64,000 nt of DNA, from assembly GCA_016931225.1 (NCBI GenBank), contig JAFGFE010000006.1, forward strand, positions 96,436-160,435, in the 5' to 3' direction. Source of the stretch: Candidatus Zymogenaceae bacterium. GTDB taxonomy: Bacteria; Desulfobacterota; Zymogenia; Zymogenales; Zymogenaceae. Below the pieces are notes generated by a model. The model was not told the origin of the DNA. It saw only the letters and a program-made list of their open reading frames with translations, and made no database searches. This document shows positions 1 to 7,570 of this stretch, piece by piece. The position numbers and the translations under genes are program-made. Each line of letters begins with the position of its first letter. Position 1 is the first letter of the stretch.

Positions 1-60
1 TATCCGGGACGGCAAATTTTCCCAAAAATTCCCGTATCCGGGGCGACAGAATTTCCCAAA
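1..60 (+). promoter_or_regulatory. Tandem repeat-motif leader upstream of the ParB-like gene
   Basis: Two copies of a 34-bp unit sit head to tail. Each has the CCCGTATCCGGG core (the first is cut by the window edge) followed by a spacer and an AATTTTCCCAAAAA-type block. The second block leads directly into the GGGAGG ribosome binding site of the gene at 75. The same core-plus-A-rich layout occurs at 1143, 3937 and 7355. Confidence 0.55.
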
Positions 61-74
61 AACCGGGAGGAAAC

Positions 75-1088
75 ATGACGTATCAGTGTGACATATGCGG
101 AAAAAAGATAGACGCCGCCGGCGTATGCGACACGTGCGGCACCTGGGCCGCCGATCAGGTCCATCGCGTGATAGACGATCGCGTGTACCAGGTCCCGGTA
201 TCGGAGATCGAGGCGATCCCGGAGAAATTCCAATTCAAGCTGGATGTGGACGCCGACGGCGTGCAGCGCCCCTTGTCCGGCGTGTGGGACGTGTGGGCCG
301 CCGGGGTGATCCTGGTCTATGAGGACCGGACCGGGCGGCTTTTCGTGGCGAACGGTCACCACCGCCTGGCCTATGCCCGCGCCCTGGGGGTGGACGTTAT
401 GGCGTCTCACCTTATCCGGGAGATCGAGGGATACACCGTATCCGACGCCCGGCGCATCGCGGCGGAAACAAATATCAAGGACAACAAGGGCACCGTGTAC
501 GATCACGCAGAATTTTTCAGGATGGATAAGTCATATTCGGATGAGACCGTAAGTCACCGGGGCATTAAGTCAAAAGGCTATACTATCGGAAAGTCCAGTA
601 CCGACAACACCTATTCCCATTTCAGGGCAAAGCGGATCACGCCGGACCAGGCGCACGCGATCGCGGACGGGGCGCCTGGTGATGATACGTACCAGGTGGC
701 CGGCGTGAAATTCGCCCTGGATAATCCCCGGTCAAAACCGGAGGAAATCCGCGCGTTCATCGAGGCGCTGCGGATTGTGGACCGGGCGCCGGTGCAGGAT
801 AATCTTTTCGGGTTCGACGACGCCGCCCTGGTGGACGCGGAGCACATGGGCCGGGAGGTCCGCCGTATCAGGGCGGAGATAAACGACAAGATCACGGCGG
901 TGCGATCCGCCGCGAAACGCCCGGACACCGCCCGAAAGCTGGGGGTGGACGTGCGGGATCCCGGCGGCATCCTGAAACTGGTGGACGGGCTGAAAGCGGA
1001 GCTGGCCCGCTGGGAGAAGTGGTTTACCGATCCGGAGTTGACCACGCACGTCCGGGGACGTGTTCGGATGCGGGCGGCTGTGGCGTAA
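75..1088 (+). CDS. ParB-like nuclease-fold protein with N-terminal zinc finger
   Basis: The 337-aa protein starts with two CxxC pairs (residues about 5-8 and 18-21), which suggest a zinc ribbon. A ParB/sulfiredoxin-fold region follows with the NGHHR motif near residue 95, typical of phage ParB-like domains. The C-terminal half is charged and helical. A good GGGAGG site precedes the ATG. Related phage proteins bind or nick DNA, but a precise role cannot be read from the sequence. Confidence 0.7.
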   Translation: MTYQCDICGKKIDAAGVCDTCGTWAADQVHRVIDDRVYQVPVSEIEAIPEKFQFKLDVDADGVQRPLSGVWDVWAAGVILVYEDRTGRLFVANGHHRLAYARALGVDVMASHLIREIEGYTVSDARRIAAETNIKDNKGTVYDHAEFFRMDKSYSDETVSHRGIKSKGYTIGKSSTDNTYSHFRAKRITPDQAHAIADGAPGDDTYQVAGVKFALDNPRSKPEEIRAFIEALRIVDRAPVQDNLFGFDDAALVDAEHMGREVRRIRAEINDKITAVRSAAKRPDTARKLGVDVRDPGGILKLVDGLKAELARWEKWFTDPELTTHVRGRVRMRAAVA

Positions 1089-1142
1089 TCCGGGAATACC
1101 TGGGAATCGGTGGGATTCCCTGGGATGCGGTGGGAATACCCC

Positions 1143-1154
1143 CCCGTATCCGGG
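1143..1154 (+). promoter_or_regulatory. CCCGTATCCGGG motif upstream of 1187 gene
   Basis: An exact core followed by an AATTTCCCCAAAAAA block and an AAGGCGG ribosome binding site, in the same order as at position 31. Confidence 0.5.
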
Positions 1155-1186
1155 ACCTTGTAATTTCCCCAAAAAAGGCGGTCATC

Positions 1187-1534
1187 ATGGCGGAAAAAAC
1201 TGAAAACATGACACAATATAGGTTAGAGGCCCAGGACGCCACGCCCACACGCTCCAACCGGTGCGCTGCGTGCGGCGTCCCCCTCCCCCCGGTCAAGGCC
1301 CGGCCGAAGAATCACCGGAATATGTGCGATTACTGCCGCAAGGTGATCTCCGGGGAGCGGGGCCTGTTTCCCGTATCCGGGGATGACACGCCGGTGGAAT
1401 ATGACTATGCGTTTGATCGATACCGGGACCGGGTGGCCATTGAGGACAAAAAGCGGCGGACGTCCCGCCCGTCCCCGGACGGGGGAGACGTGGGCGATTT
1501 GCCGTTGTTTGAAAAACAGAATGATTTGTTTTAA
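1187..1534 (+). CDS. Small zinc-finger protein
   Basis: 115 aa. The start was set at 1187 because AAGGCGG lies just upstream, while the longer frame runs back through the intergenic repeat. A CxxC pair near residue 25 and a second near residue 50 suggest a zinc ribbon. The C-terminus is acidic. A CCCGTATCCGGG copy lies inside the gene (1370) and encodes Pro-Val-Ser-Gly. Function unknown. Confidence 0.65.
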   Translation: MAEKTENMTQYRLEAQDATPTRSNRCAACGVPLPPVKARPKNHRNMCDYCRKVISGERGLFPVSGDDTPVEYDYAFDRYRDRVAIEDKKRRTSRPSPDGGDVGDLPLFEKQNDLF

Positions 1535-1555
1535 CCGATCATAAAGGGGGTAGAC

Positions 1556-1771
1556 ATGGATCATATTCAATTTCTTTTACAGGGCGTTTCCGAAATGGAG
1601 TATGACTTCACTGCCGAAGTCAAAAAGGAAATGGAGCGCCTGTGTCGATCCGGCGGCGTCGGTGATACGAAACTCAATACGGTGCTGCGCGTCGCCCTGG
1701 AGAACATCGCCGGTCGATTCCGTATCATTGAATCGGAAAAGGAAAACTACGAAAACCTGCAATGCTTTTAA
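1556..1771 (+). CDS. Hypothetical small phage protein (71 aa)
   Basis: Preceded by an AAGGGGG site, with a conserved leader (GGGGGTAGAC before ATG) repeated before the next gene. Mostly helical and charged, with no recognisable domain. It ends 11 nt before the next start. Confidence 0.65.
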   Translation: MDHIQFLLQGVSEMEYDFTAEVKKEMERLCRSGGVGDTKLNTVLRVALENIAGRFRIIESEKENYENLQCF

Positions 1772-1782
1772 GGGGGGTAGAC

Positions 1783-1967
1783 ATGGCAAAATTCAGATTC
1801 GAGGTGTTCATCTGCGCCGGGGGCGTGGAGGTGGAGGCGAAGGATCAACGCGAGCAGGCAAGCTGGCCGAAAAGAAAATCAAGGAGCTGGCGGGCGGCGC
1901 AGAAAACATCAACGTGGATGTCCTGGAGGAAGGCGAAAACGGCTGGTTCTATCACGGCCAGTGGTAA
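1783..1967 (+). pseudogene. Small gene broken by a frameshift
   Basis: Starts at ATG 1783 after a GGGGGGTAGAC leader. The first about 20 codons read as a sensible protein (MAKFRFEVFICAGGVEVEA). The frame then turns into a Trp/Ser/Arg-rich shadow, while the frame one base back reads KLAEKKIKELAGG and ends in GENGWFYHGQW at 1967. A one-base change around 1840-1855 would join the two. It could be a real inactivating mutation, a sequencing error, or recoding, although I see no slippery heptamer. Confidence 0.65.
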
Positions 1968-1970
1968 AGG

Positions 1971-1982
1971 CCCGTATCCGGG
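1971..1982 (+). promoter_or_regulatory. CCCGTATCCGGG motif upstream of 2015 gene
   Basis: An exact core 33 nt before the start of the next gene. The AAATTTAGGAGGG that follows serves as its ribosome binding site. Confidence 0.45.
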
Positions 1983-2014
1983 ACCATCAAGATTCTGAAA
2001 TTTAGGAGGGAAAA

Positions 2015-2605
2015 ATGCTAACTGTCAGGTATCAAGATTTATGCAAACACCGGGAGGCTGGCTGTCACCACGATCTCTTGTGGCGTCTGTGTTTTGCGAA
2101 GCGCAGAGACATTCGTCTGCGAAAAATACTCAAGCTCAAGGGGTGGTTCTACACCCTGTACGCCCTGCACGTCTGCAATCACCCCGAGGTAGTGCCGATC
2201 ATAGCCGCAGATTTTGCGGAACGGACACTCCCTGTTTACGAGGAATGCCGACCAGACGACGACCGCCCCCGAAGGCTTCTCGAGTCCGTGAGGAACGGAA
2301 CGGTTACACATGCAACGGTCGAAGCGGTAGGCGAATCGCTCGATGATCTTATCAAGGACAGCTCTCTGCCGTTTTTATCGCTGATATATAACGCCGGGAA
2401 GGCCGTTTATTTTGTCGGCTGCATAACGGAAGAACGTGATACGGTTCGATCTGCTCACTATTTTTCCCACGTTAGCTACGATGCAATAAGCGGCGCAAAA
2501 TCACACACATACGACTCTGCGGTTTTAAGAGAAAAAGAAAAACGCGAACGTGAGTGGCAGGTTCAGCGCCTTTTCTGGTACTGCGATAACTACGAACCGA
2601 AATAA
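2015..2605 (+). CDS. Putative Imm-5-like immunity family protein
   Basis: 196 aa. The central stretch has an Ala/Glu-rich helix then LPVYEE..PDDDRPRR, which matches from memory the D-D-R-P-R signature of the Imm-5-like (putative immunity) family found in phages and bacteria. A C-terminal EREWQ...L helix also fits. Preceded by an AGGAGGG site. The family is named for toxin-immunity contexts, but the biochemical role is not established and no toxin is visible nearby. Confidence 0.5.
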   Translation: MLTVRYQDLCKHREAGCHHDLLWRLCFAKRRDIRLRKILKLKGWFYTLYALHVCNHPEVVPIIAADFAERTLPVYEECRPDDDRPRRLLESVRNGTVTHATVEAVGESLDDLIKDSSLPFLSLIYNAGKAVYFVGCITEERDTVRSAHYFSHVSYDAISGAKSHTYDSAVLREKEKREREWQVQRLFWYCDNYEPK

Positions 2606-2616
2606 TGGAGGATGAT

Positions 2617-3003
2617 ATGGGCAATATCAGGTTTTGAGAAAAAACACGTTTCGGGTATTTGGGCCGGAACGGATACGGTCACTGCGTCGGCATTACTGTG
2701 TATCGTCTGGGTGATGAGATTATCTTTTCGCCAACGAACACCAGGGGTGTGGCCCGGTGCTCTATCTCTTTGCCGGAGGCACAGATTGACGAGCTGATTT
2801 CCGCGCTCAAAAACCAGAGTACAACGGAGACTGATGAAAGAACGGATAAAGTCAAGATTTCCTGCAAAAATTGTAACTCTCAGAACACCACTGTGCATGA
2901 TACGGTTGATTTCGCTGACAGAGGGTATGACGCCTATGTCTGCCGTGACTGCGGCCACGAGGGCAAGGTATGGTATGTGGTGAAATACACCGAGATCGAA
3001 TGA
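2617..3003 (+). pseudogene. Zinc-ribbon protein gene with in-frame TGA at codon 7
   Basis: A GGAGG site at 2607 precedes ATG 2617. The frame reads MGNIRF, then TGA (2635-2637), then EKTRFGYLGRNGYGH and on without break to 3003. The downstream part has two CxxC pairs (SCKNC and VCRDC). The only in-frame alternative start is TTG 2659 with no ribosome binding site. The gene therefore looks interrupted by one stop, through mutation, readthrough or sequence error. Confidence 0.6.
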
Positions 3004-3046
3004 CGGGGCCGTGGCCCCGCCGGATGCCGTGCGCTACGTGGTATCC
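3004..3046 (+). other. Two hairpins in an intergenic gap
   Basis: A perfect GGGGC/GCCCC hairpin with a 4-nt loop directly follows the stop codon. It is followed by GCCGGAT...ATCCGGC, 7-bp arms with a longer loop. There is no T-tract, so they are not clear terminators. They could be RNA processing or binding elements. Confidence 0.4.
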
Positions 3047-3082
3047 GGCGGTATCACGGACTACAAGGAGGGATAGCATACA

Positions 3083-3889
3083 ATGGATTTTCAAGACTTT
3101 GATCGTATCGTGAATGAAACAGTGGAAGCGTGGAAAAAGGAGGCGGAAAAAGGCGACGGCGACTGGGCGCAGATTTTTGCAGACCAGTTTGTCAAGGATG
3201 TTTTTGCCGCCCCCGTAGACTGCACATGTGCGTGGCACAAAGAAATAACTGGGGACCAGCCGGGGAAATTTGTCGGGATCATAATCACGGCGTGTGACAG
3301 TCTAAACGTGCCGGTCCCGGTCGATGCGACGGAAGAAGAGGTGAGGCGTTACACGCTGCAATGCTTACCCAACATCCAATTGGAGAGAGAGGCCCACGAT
3401 AAAATCAAAATAGAGGTGGCGGGGAGAGAGAAAAAAAGGCAGGATGAGTTTCTTCTGAACACGCAAAACAAAAATTTTAAATTGTATATGAGGGAATTAA
3501 CCGATCTCATATCCCGCTATTCCTCCCCCCGTCCTTCCGGCGATGCCCTGCGGGACTGGAAAGGGGCATGGGAAAACGTCGATCGTTTTGAATCGTGCGA
3601 GAAACACCTTGCAGACGCACGCTCCTATCATGTTGCGATTTGTGCGTCCCGCATCGTCAAAGGCGTGGCCGACGGCGATCACGTAAACCTCGATGAAATC
3701 AACAACGATCCGGTATTCGAGAAATCATGGATTGATGATTTGGTTGTGTTGTATCAATCAATCCTACATGACACGTCTGCGTCTGTTGAACAAGCTGTTG
3801 CCGCCATTTTTTCCGAAATCCAGTACAGGGTTTTTAAAAAGGAAATCGAACGCCAGAAATCGCGCAAAGAAGAACTGGGGTTACATTGA
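3083..3889 (+). CDS. Hypothetical phage protein (268 aa)
   Basis: Strong AAGGAGGG site upstream. A soluble, charged, largely helical protein with no motif I recognise. It is the last gene before the 380-nt AT-rich intergenic region. Confidence 0.65.
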   Translation: MDFQDFDRIVNETVEAWKKEAEKGDGDWAQIFADQFVKDVFAAPVDCTCAWHKEITGDQPGKFVGIIITACDSLNVPVPVDATEEEVRRYTLQCLPNIQLEREAHDKIKIEVAGREKKRQDEFLLNTQNKNFKLYMRELTDLISRYSSPRPSGDALRDWKGAWENVDRFESCEKHLADARSYHVAICASRIVKGVADGDHVNLDEINNDPVFEKSWIDDLVVLYQSILHDTSASVEQAVAAIFSEIQYRVFKKEIERQKSRKEELGLH

Positions 3890-4032
3890 TTTATCCCCCT
3901 GGGGGTCCGGGCGTGTTCCCCCTTTGCGTCCGGGCCCCCGTATCCGGGGCCTCTGTATTTTTCCAAGGTTTTGGAAGGGGCGCGTAAAAAAAACGATGAA
4001 GAAACCAGCAAATTGCCATATGATAATTATAC

Positions 4033-4092
4033 CATGTTAAGTAAAGTTATATATGAATTATATGATACTATTATATAAAAGCATGTTAAGTA
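4033..4092. repeat. Direct repeat CATGTTAAGTA
   Basis: CATGTTAAGTA occurs at 4033-4043 and 4082-4092, 49 nt apart, just upstream of the -35 box of the 4105 promoter. These are candidate operator or integrase arm-type sites. Confidence 0.45.
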
Positions 4093-4104
4093 TGCAATAT
4101 TTAA

Positions 4105-4134
4105 TTGACAATCGTTTTGTAAATAGTATATGAT
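4105..4134 (+). promoter_or_regulatory. Sigma-70-type promoter for integrase operon
   Basis: TTGACA (4105-4110), an 18-nt spacer and TATGAT (4129-4134). It lies 136 nt upstream of the first following start and inside the AT-rich gap. Confidence 0.65.
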
Positions 4135-4270
4135 GTCGTTAAATTTTTCTATGGGTGACATGGCGGATTTTACGAGATACGTGATACGATACTATGTAGT
4201 GGTATTTTAATTTTCTCCATATACATGTTGACGTGTGCTCTGTTTACGTACATATTATTAGGATATTTGT

Positions 4271-4504
4271 ATGAATAAATATGTAACGAAAATGCGCCGG
4301 CAGTACTGGCGGTATGCACGGGGTGAAATAAGCCTGGAACGGCTCCAGGCTCGTATCGACCGGCTGGCGTGTTGTATGAATAGGAGGGGTATGGATGAAA
4401 AAAATTTTCAAGCATTTCATGGAGGTGAAAATGAAACGGAAGAAGTACACGATCATTCTGATGAAGAAGGTGAATCGGCATTGCATGGCGCCGATTCTGG
4501 TTGA
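4271..4504 (+). CDS. Hypothetical small protein (77 aa), uncertain
   Basis: The first about 40 residues are basic and plausible. The second half overlaps the better supported gene at 4395 and looks like its out-of-frame shadow (many His/Glu/Asp). The site before the ATG is weak (AGGATATTTGT). Confidence 0.4.
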   Translation: MNKYVTKMRRQYWRYARGEISLERLQARIDRLACCMNRRGMDEKNFQAFHGGENETEEVHDHSDEEGESALHGADSG

Positions 4505-4640
4505 GGACGATCTTTTTTCCAGTCCCTCCCAGGCCGGACTCATGGCCCGGAACATGCTCGACGAGCTGTGCCCTGACGGGTTTTTCCTGGTCATGGACGA
4601 ACACAACAAGCCGGTTGAGTTTTTCGAGGAGGCCGCGTGA
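4395..4640 (+). CDS. Hypothetical phage protein (81 aa)
   Basis: Preceded by GGAGGGG with a 5-nt spacing. A second in-frame ATG at 4431 also has GGAGGTG. The N-terminus is basic and the C-terminus acidic. Its stop overlaps the next start (TGATG), indicating translational coupling. Function unknown. Confidence 0.6.
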   Translation: MKKIFKHFMEVKMKRKKYTIILMKKVNRHCMAPILVEDDLFSSPSQAGLMARNMLDELCPDGFFLVMDEHNKPVEFFEEAA

Positions 4641-4948
4641 TGGCCACGTTCCGCAGCATCCCGAAAGAGACCGACGATTCCTGGTACACGAAGGGCGGCA
4701 TTGAGCCGATCGATTTCATCGCGTCGCAAAACATGGGATACCGGGAGGGGCGGATCGTCATGTACGTCACCCGGTATCTCCACAAGAACGGCCTGGAGGA
4801 CCTGAAAAAGGCCCGCTTCCACCTGAATCATCTCATCGATGAGATGGAGGCGGAACAAAAGGGGCGGCCGGTTATAGAACAATCTGAGGGTGTATGTTCC
4901 AACCCCCATCTGGACCCCGTGCAAATCAGGAGTTTCGAGGAGGAATAA
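4640..4948 (+). CDS. DUF3310 family phage protein
   Basis: 102 aa. The segment IEPIDFIASQ...YVTRYLHKNGLEDLKKA then LNHLID matches the DUF3310 pattern (IEPIDFI, KY-x-RY-x-KNG-x-EDLKKA), a common small protein of phage replication or accessory regions whose biochemical role is unknown. ATG 4640 was chosen over GTG 4637 because of spacing to GAGGAGG at 4625. Confidence 0.75.
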   Translation: MATFRSIPKETDDSWYTKGGIEPIDFIASQNMGYREGRIVMYVTRYLHKNGLEDLKKARFHLNHLIDEMEAEQKGRPVIEQSEGVCSNPHLDPVQIRSFEEE

Positions 4949-4951
4949 CCC

Positions 4952-5815
4952 ATGAAAAATCCGATCCCCGCATTTATCACGCACCTCAAAAACCAGGGCA
5001 AGCGCCCCGGCACGTGGCGGCTCTACGGCAAAATCCTGATGCGGCTCCAGGAGCATAAAAACACCTGGGGTCCCGTCACCGGCCGCACCACCGCCCAGAT
5101 CGAGGACTTTCTGTCCTCCATCGGGGGAACGGGAAAGTGGCGGAAGGTCAACACGATCGCGGTGAAAAACTTTTACCGCTGGCTGCACGAACGGGGCGCC
5201 ATCCCGAACGACCCCACAGCGGAGATTGGAACACCGAAGGTTCCCGAACGGGAATACCTGCCCCCCACCGAGGCGGAGGTGGCCCGTATCCGGGCCGCCG
5301 CCGGACCTCGAATCGCCGCCCTTCTCTTTCACCTGGAACACACGGGCCTCCGGATATCCGAGGCCCTGGGCACGCGCCGGGAGGATGTGCTGCTCGACCG
5401 GGTGGAAAACGGGAAGCTGCGCCCCGCCCTGTTGGTGGAGGGGAAAGGTGGAAATCGGATCCACCTTCCCCTCCTCAACGCGCAGCACGTCGAATGGCTC
5501 CGGCGCCGTCTCCGGCACATGGAGCCGGGCGATCGCCTGTTCCGCTTCACGTACAGCACGGCGTGGTACGGCATCCACCACGCGGCGGTCCGGGCCGGGG
5601 TCCAGCGGGTGGTGTATGACGACGAGAACCGAAACCAGTATCACATATCCCCCCACTCCCTGCGCCGGTTCTTTGCGAAGCGCCTGGTGGATCGGGGTGT
5701 GCCTATCAACACCGTGCAGTATCTCATGCGGCACCGGTCGGTGGAGACCACCGCGAAATACGCCCGTGCGTCCGAAGGCGACGCCTGGCGGCAGATGGAG
5801 GCGGTGAATGGGTAA
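4952..5815 (+). CDS. int: Tyrosine recombinase (phage integrase)
   Basis: 287 aa, preceded by AGGAGG. There is an N-terminal SAM-like core-binding domain (about 1-95) and a C-terminal catalytic domain. The visible catalytic set is Arg134 (GLRISE), Lys165, His235 and Arg238 (HSLRR), His261 and Tyr270. It should catalyse integration and excision between attP and attB. It is unusual that it lies in the middle of a run of phage genes rather than at an element end visible here, so the left end of the prophage is outside the window. A CCCGTATCCGGG copy extended to 6-bp arms (GGCCCG/CGGGCC) lies inside the gene at 5281-5296. Confidence 0.92.
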   Translation: MKNPIPAFITHLKNQGKRPGTWRLYGKILMRLQEHKNTWGPVTGRTTAQIEDFLSSIGGTGKWRKVNTIAVKNFYRWLHERGAIPNDPTAEIGTPKVPEREYLPPTEAEVARIRAAAGPRIAALLFHLEHTGLRISEALGTRREDVLLDRVENGKLRPALLVEGKGGNRIHLPLLNAQHVEWLRRRLRHMEPGDRLFRFTYSTAWYGIHHAAVRAGVQRVVYDDENRNQYHISPHSLRRFFAKRLVDRGVPINTVQYLMRHRSVETTAKYARASEGDAWRQMEAVNG

Positions 5816-5838
5816 ATGCAGCTGCTCGTAAGGAGATT

Positions 5839-6186
5839 ATGATGAACATTCTGAAACGAGATGAACTGAAAACCCTGCGACACGCGGTAATCGTTTCTTT
5901 TTCTCCACACGTGTTCCGCTTTGCAGTGTGGAATGAAACGACCCTGGTGCACACGGTCGGGAGCATCGAACCGGAAATGCGATTGCCCCAGGTCCGCTTT
6001 GCGTGGTACGACGACGTGGCGGAGCTATTCAGGGTTGTATTTGAGCATGAATCATTCCCGGAAATACCCGAGGGAGAACCGATTCCAAAAATTGAGGATG
6101 TGTTCGACTCATATCATTGCAGGCTAACCACGGTTTGTGAATCCACGATACCCGAAATCAAAAGGATACTCGAGATCAATGACTAA
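5839..6186 (+). CDS. Hypothetical phage protein (115 aa)
   Basis: AAGGAG site upstream; start at the first ATG of an ATGATG pair. No recognised domain. It overlaps the next gene by a few bases. Confidence 0.6.
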   Translation: MMNILKRDELKTLRHAVIVSFSPHVFRFAVWNETTLVHTVGSIEPEMRLPQVRFAWYDDVAELFRVVFEHESFPEIPEGEPIPKIEDVFDSYHCRLTTVCESTIPEIKRILEIND

Positions 6187-6448
6187 CCAACCCCACCACA
6201 CCCCCCGCCAGGCGTGCGTCGCCATCCGGATCGCCGATTACTACCGCTATCTGAACGCGGGGGAAACCTATTTGATGCGGACGAAAAAACTCCCCCCGGA
6301 CGCGGAATGCACCGGCGCGTTCATCAACAAGCGCACCAACATGCTGAATATCATCTACGAAAGCGACCGGTTCGATCCCGTATCCGGGAACCAATCGCCC
6401 CCGGTGATCTATACCTGGGATGTTATTCTATCTCCACATGTGAGGTGA
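6179..6448 (+). CDS. Hypothetical phage protein (89 aa)
   Basis: The start at 6179 overlaps the previous stop. It carries an exact CCCGTATCCGGG at 6377 (Pro-Val-Ser-Gly). It contains a YYRYLNAGETYLMR segment but no family I can name. Confidence 0.55.
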   Translation: MTNQPHHTPRQACVAIRIADYYRYLNAGETYLMRTKKLPPDAECTGAFINKRTNMLNIIYESDRFDPVSGNQSPPVIYTWDVILSPHVR

Positions 6449-6452
6449 TCTC

Positions 6453-6914
6453 ATGGAAAAGGAAAACGAAAAACCGGTAAACCGGGAAATCGTCGACCGT
6501 ATCCGGGGGGGCTATGATCCCACACCCGAAAACATCGAATCCCTGCTTGTTGCCGTTGCTTACCTGGTGGAAGATCAAGGCGGTATCATGTTCGGCTCAT
6601 ATTTTCCAAACAATAGCAATGATGGGTTGATCGCAACACAGGGTGATGCTGAAAGCATAAGTGCTCTATTGGCTGCGGCATTCAGCACTGAAAAATATTT
6701 CGGCATATTCTATGGAATCATACGGAAATTGGTGGAACACCCGGAGACCAAGCGCAAACTTCACGACATTTGTCTCCTTGTTTTACTATACTATTATGAT
6801 GAAAAGTCGCCATTGGAATTGATGAAAAAACTGAGTTCCAAAGAGGTTGTAATAAAGACGCACGAACAAAACAAGATAAAAAATATCTTTACAAAGGAGG
6901 ACGACCATGGATGA
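6453..6914 (+). CDS. Hypothetical protein, paralogue of the next gene (153 aa)
   Basis: Central residues align with the neighbour at 6907: a P-E-(N/T)-I-x-(S/G)-(L/M) start, then a G..(F/Y)xYxPxxSxxG block, then a helical segment. The two look like an old tandem duplication. It overlaps the next gene by 8 nt, and AAAGGAGG for that gene lies at its end. Confidence 0.65.
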   Translation: MEKENEKPVNREIVDRIRGGYDPTPENIESLLVAVAYLVEDQGGIMFGSYFPNNSNDGLIATQGDAESISALLAAAFSTEKYFGIFYGIIRKLVEHPETKRKLHDICLLVLLYYYDEKSPLELMKKLSSKEVVIKTHEQNKIKNIFTKEDDHG

Positions 6915-7344
6915 AAAAACAGTAGAGAAGAACAAGAAAAGGGTTATGAAGGTCATCAACAAGCATTTCGACGAAACGCCGGAAACCATTAGCGGCATGA
7001 TCGCCGCAATCCGAGACATGGTGGATAAAACCAACGGGCACGCCGTTCTGGCGTACTACCCGAAGGACAGCGACACCGGTTTCGCCCTTCTTCACGGCAG
7101 TAGGGATCGTCTCTCCCAGGGTCTCGCCCAGGTGTTCAACGAGGCCCGGAACAAGGAAGGAGGAATGGCGTTGTTCGCATCCACACTGCTTGTAATGACG
7201 AAAACGCTCAACATCCCCGGCGCAAAGGACATCGTGATGAATATGGCTTCGCTGATCGCCATCCAGGATACCGTTCTGCCGGCGCTTTTGAAGGCATACA
7301 CCGAAACGGAAAAGGAGGAAAGCAATGAACCGATTATCCAGTAA
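6907..7344 (+). CDS. Hypothetical protein, paralogue of the previous gene (145 aa)
   Basis: Has a strong ribosome binding site within the previous gene. The central part resembles the 6453 product (ETPETISGMIAAI, YYPKDSDTG). Helical and soluble; function unknown. Confidence 0.65.
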   Translation: MDEKTVEKNKKRVMKVINKHFDETPETISGMIAAIRDMVDKTNGHAVLAYYPKDSDTGFALLHGSRDRLSQGLAQVFNEARNKEGGMALFASTLLVMTKTLNIPGAKDIVMNMASLIAIQDTVLPALLKAYTETEKEESNEPIIQ

Positions 7345-7570
7345 CCCGATGTCCCCCGTATCCGGGGCGATTGAAACTCCCGAAAAGCGGGACGTCATGG
7401 CCGATGAGATCGTGGAGACCTACCGGCAGATGGGCATCCTCATGAACGACGAGGACGAGGCCCGTATCCGGGCGTCTCTGGATACCCTGAATGACAAGAT
7501 CGGATCCGGCAATTCCATCCTCATCACCGGGGATATGATCCTCACCGCAGACGTGGAGGTGCTGACGTGA
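7325..7570 (+). CDS. Hypothetical protein (81 aa) containing a repeat-cassette insertion
   Basis: ATG 7325 has AAGGAGG upstream, but codons 10-24 consist of the CCCGTATCCGGG unit plus its A-rich block. These are immediately followed by AAAGCGGGACGTC-ATGGCC, which mirrors the leader and start of the gene at 1187. The true start may be ATG 7397 (57 aa). A second motif copy is at 7461. Ends in a 4-nt overlap with ssb. Confidence 0.55.
   Translation: MNRLSSNPMSPVSGAIETPEKRDVMADEIVETYRQMGILMNDEDEARIRASLDTLNDKIGSGNSILITGDMILTADVEVLT
7355..7366 (+). promoter_or_regulatory. CCCGTATCCGGG motif with A-rich block and start-like leader
   Basis: An exact core followed by CTCCCGAAAAGCGGG and an ATGGCC, the same arrangement as at 1143-1190. 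This suggests a mobile or duplicated promoter-RBS cassette. Confidence 0.45.

Larger units (their letters stand above)
3890..4270 (+). promoter_or_regulatory. AT-rich control region upstream of the integrase cluster
   Basis: There is no gene in this 380-nt gap. It opens with a GC-rich part carrying an exact CCCGTATCCGGG (3937-3948) with its A-rich companion block. From about 4010 it is very AT-rich and contains a direct repeat and a consensus promoter (listed separately). It is the only large AT-rich gap in the left arm. Confidence 0.6.

Noticed and set aside
2617..2640. Selenocysteine reading of the TGA at 2635
   Set aside because: No SECIS-like hairpin evident just downstream, no Sec family matches, and the position is not in a redox motif.
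2659..3003. TTG 2659 as the natural start of the zinc-ribbon gene
   Set aside because: No RBS, while an excellent RBS and ATG exist upstream in the same frame; kept as an alternative only.
4244..5734. Minus-strand frame (496 aa) opposite the integrase
   Set aside because: Overlaps a well-supported integrase and two small genes; no RBS or domain.
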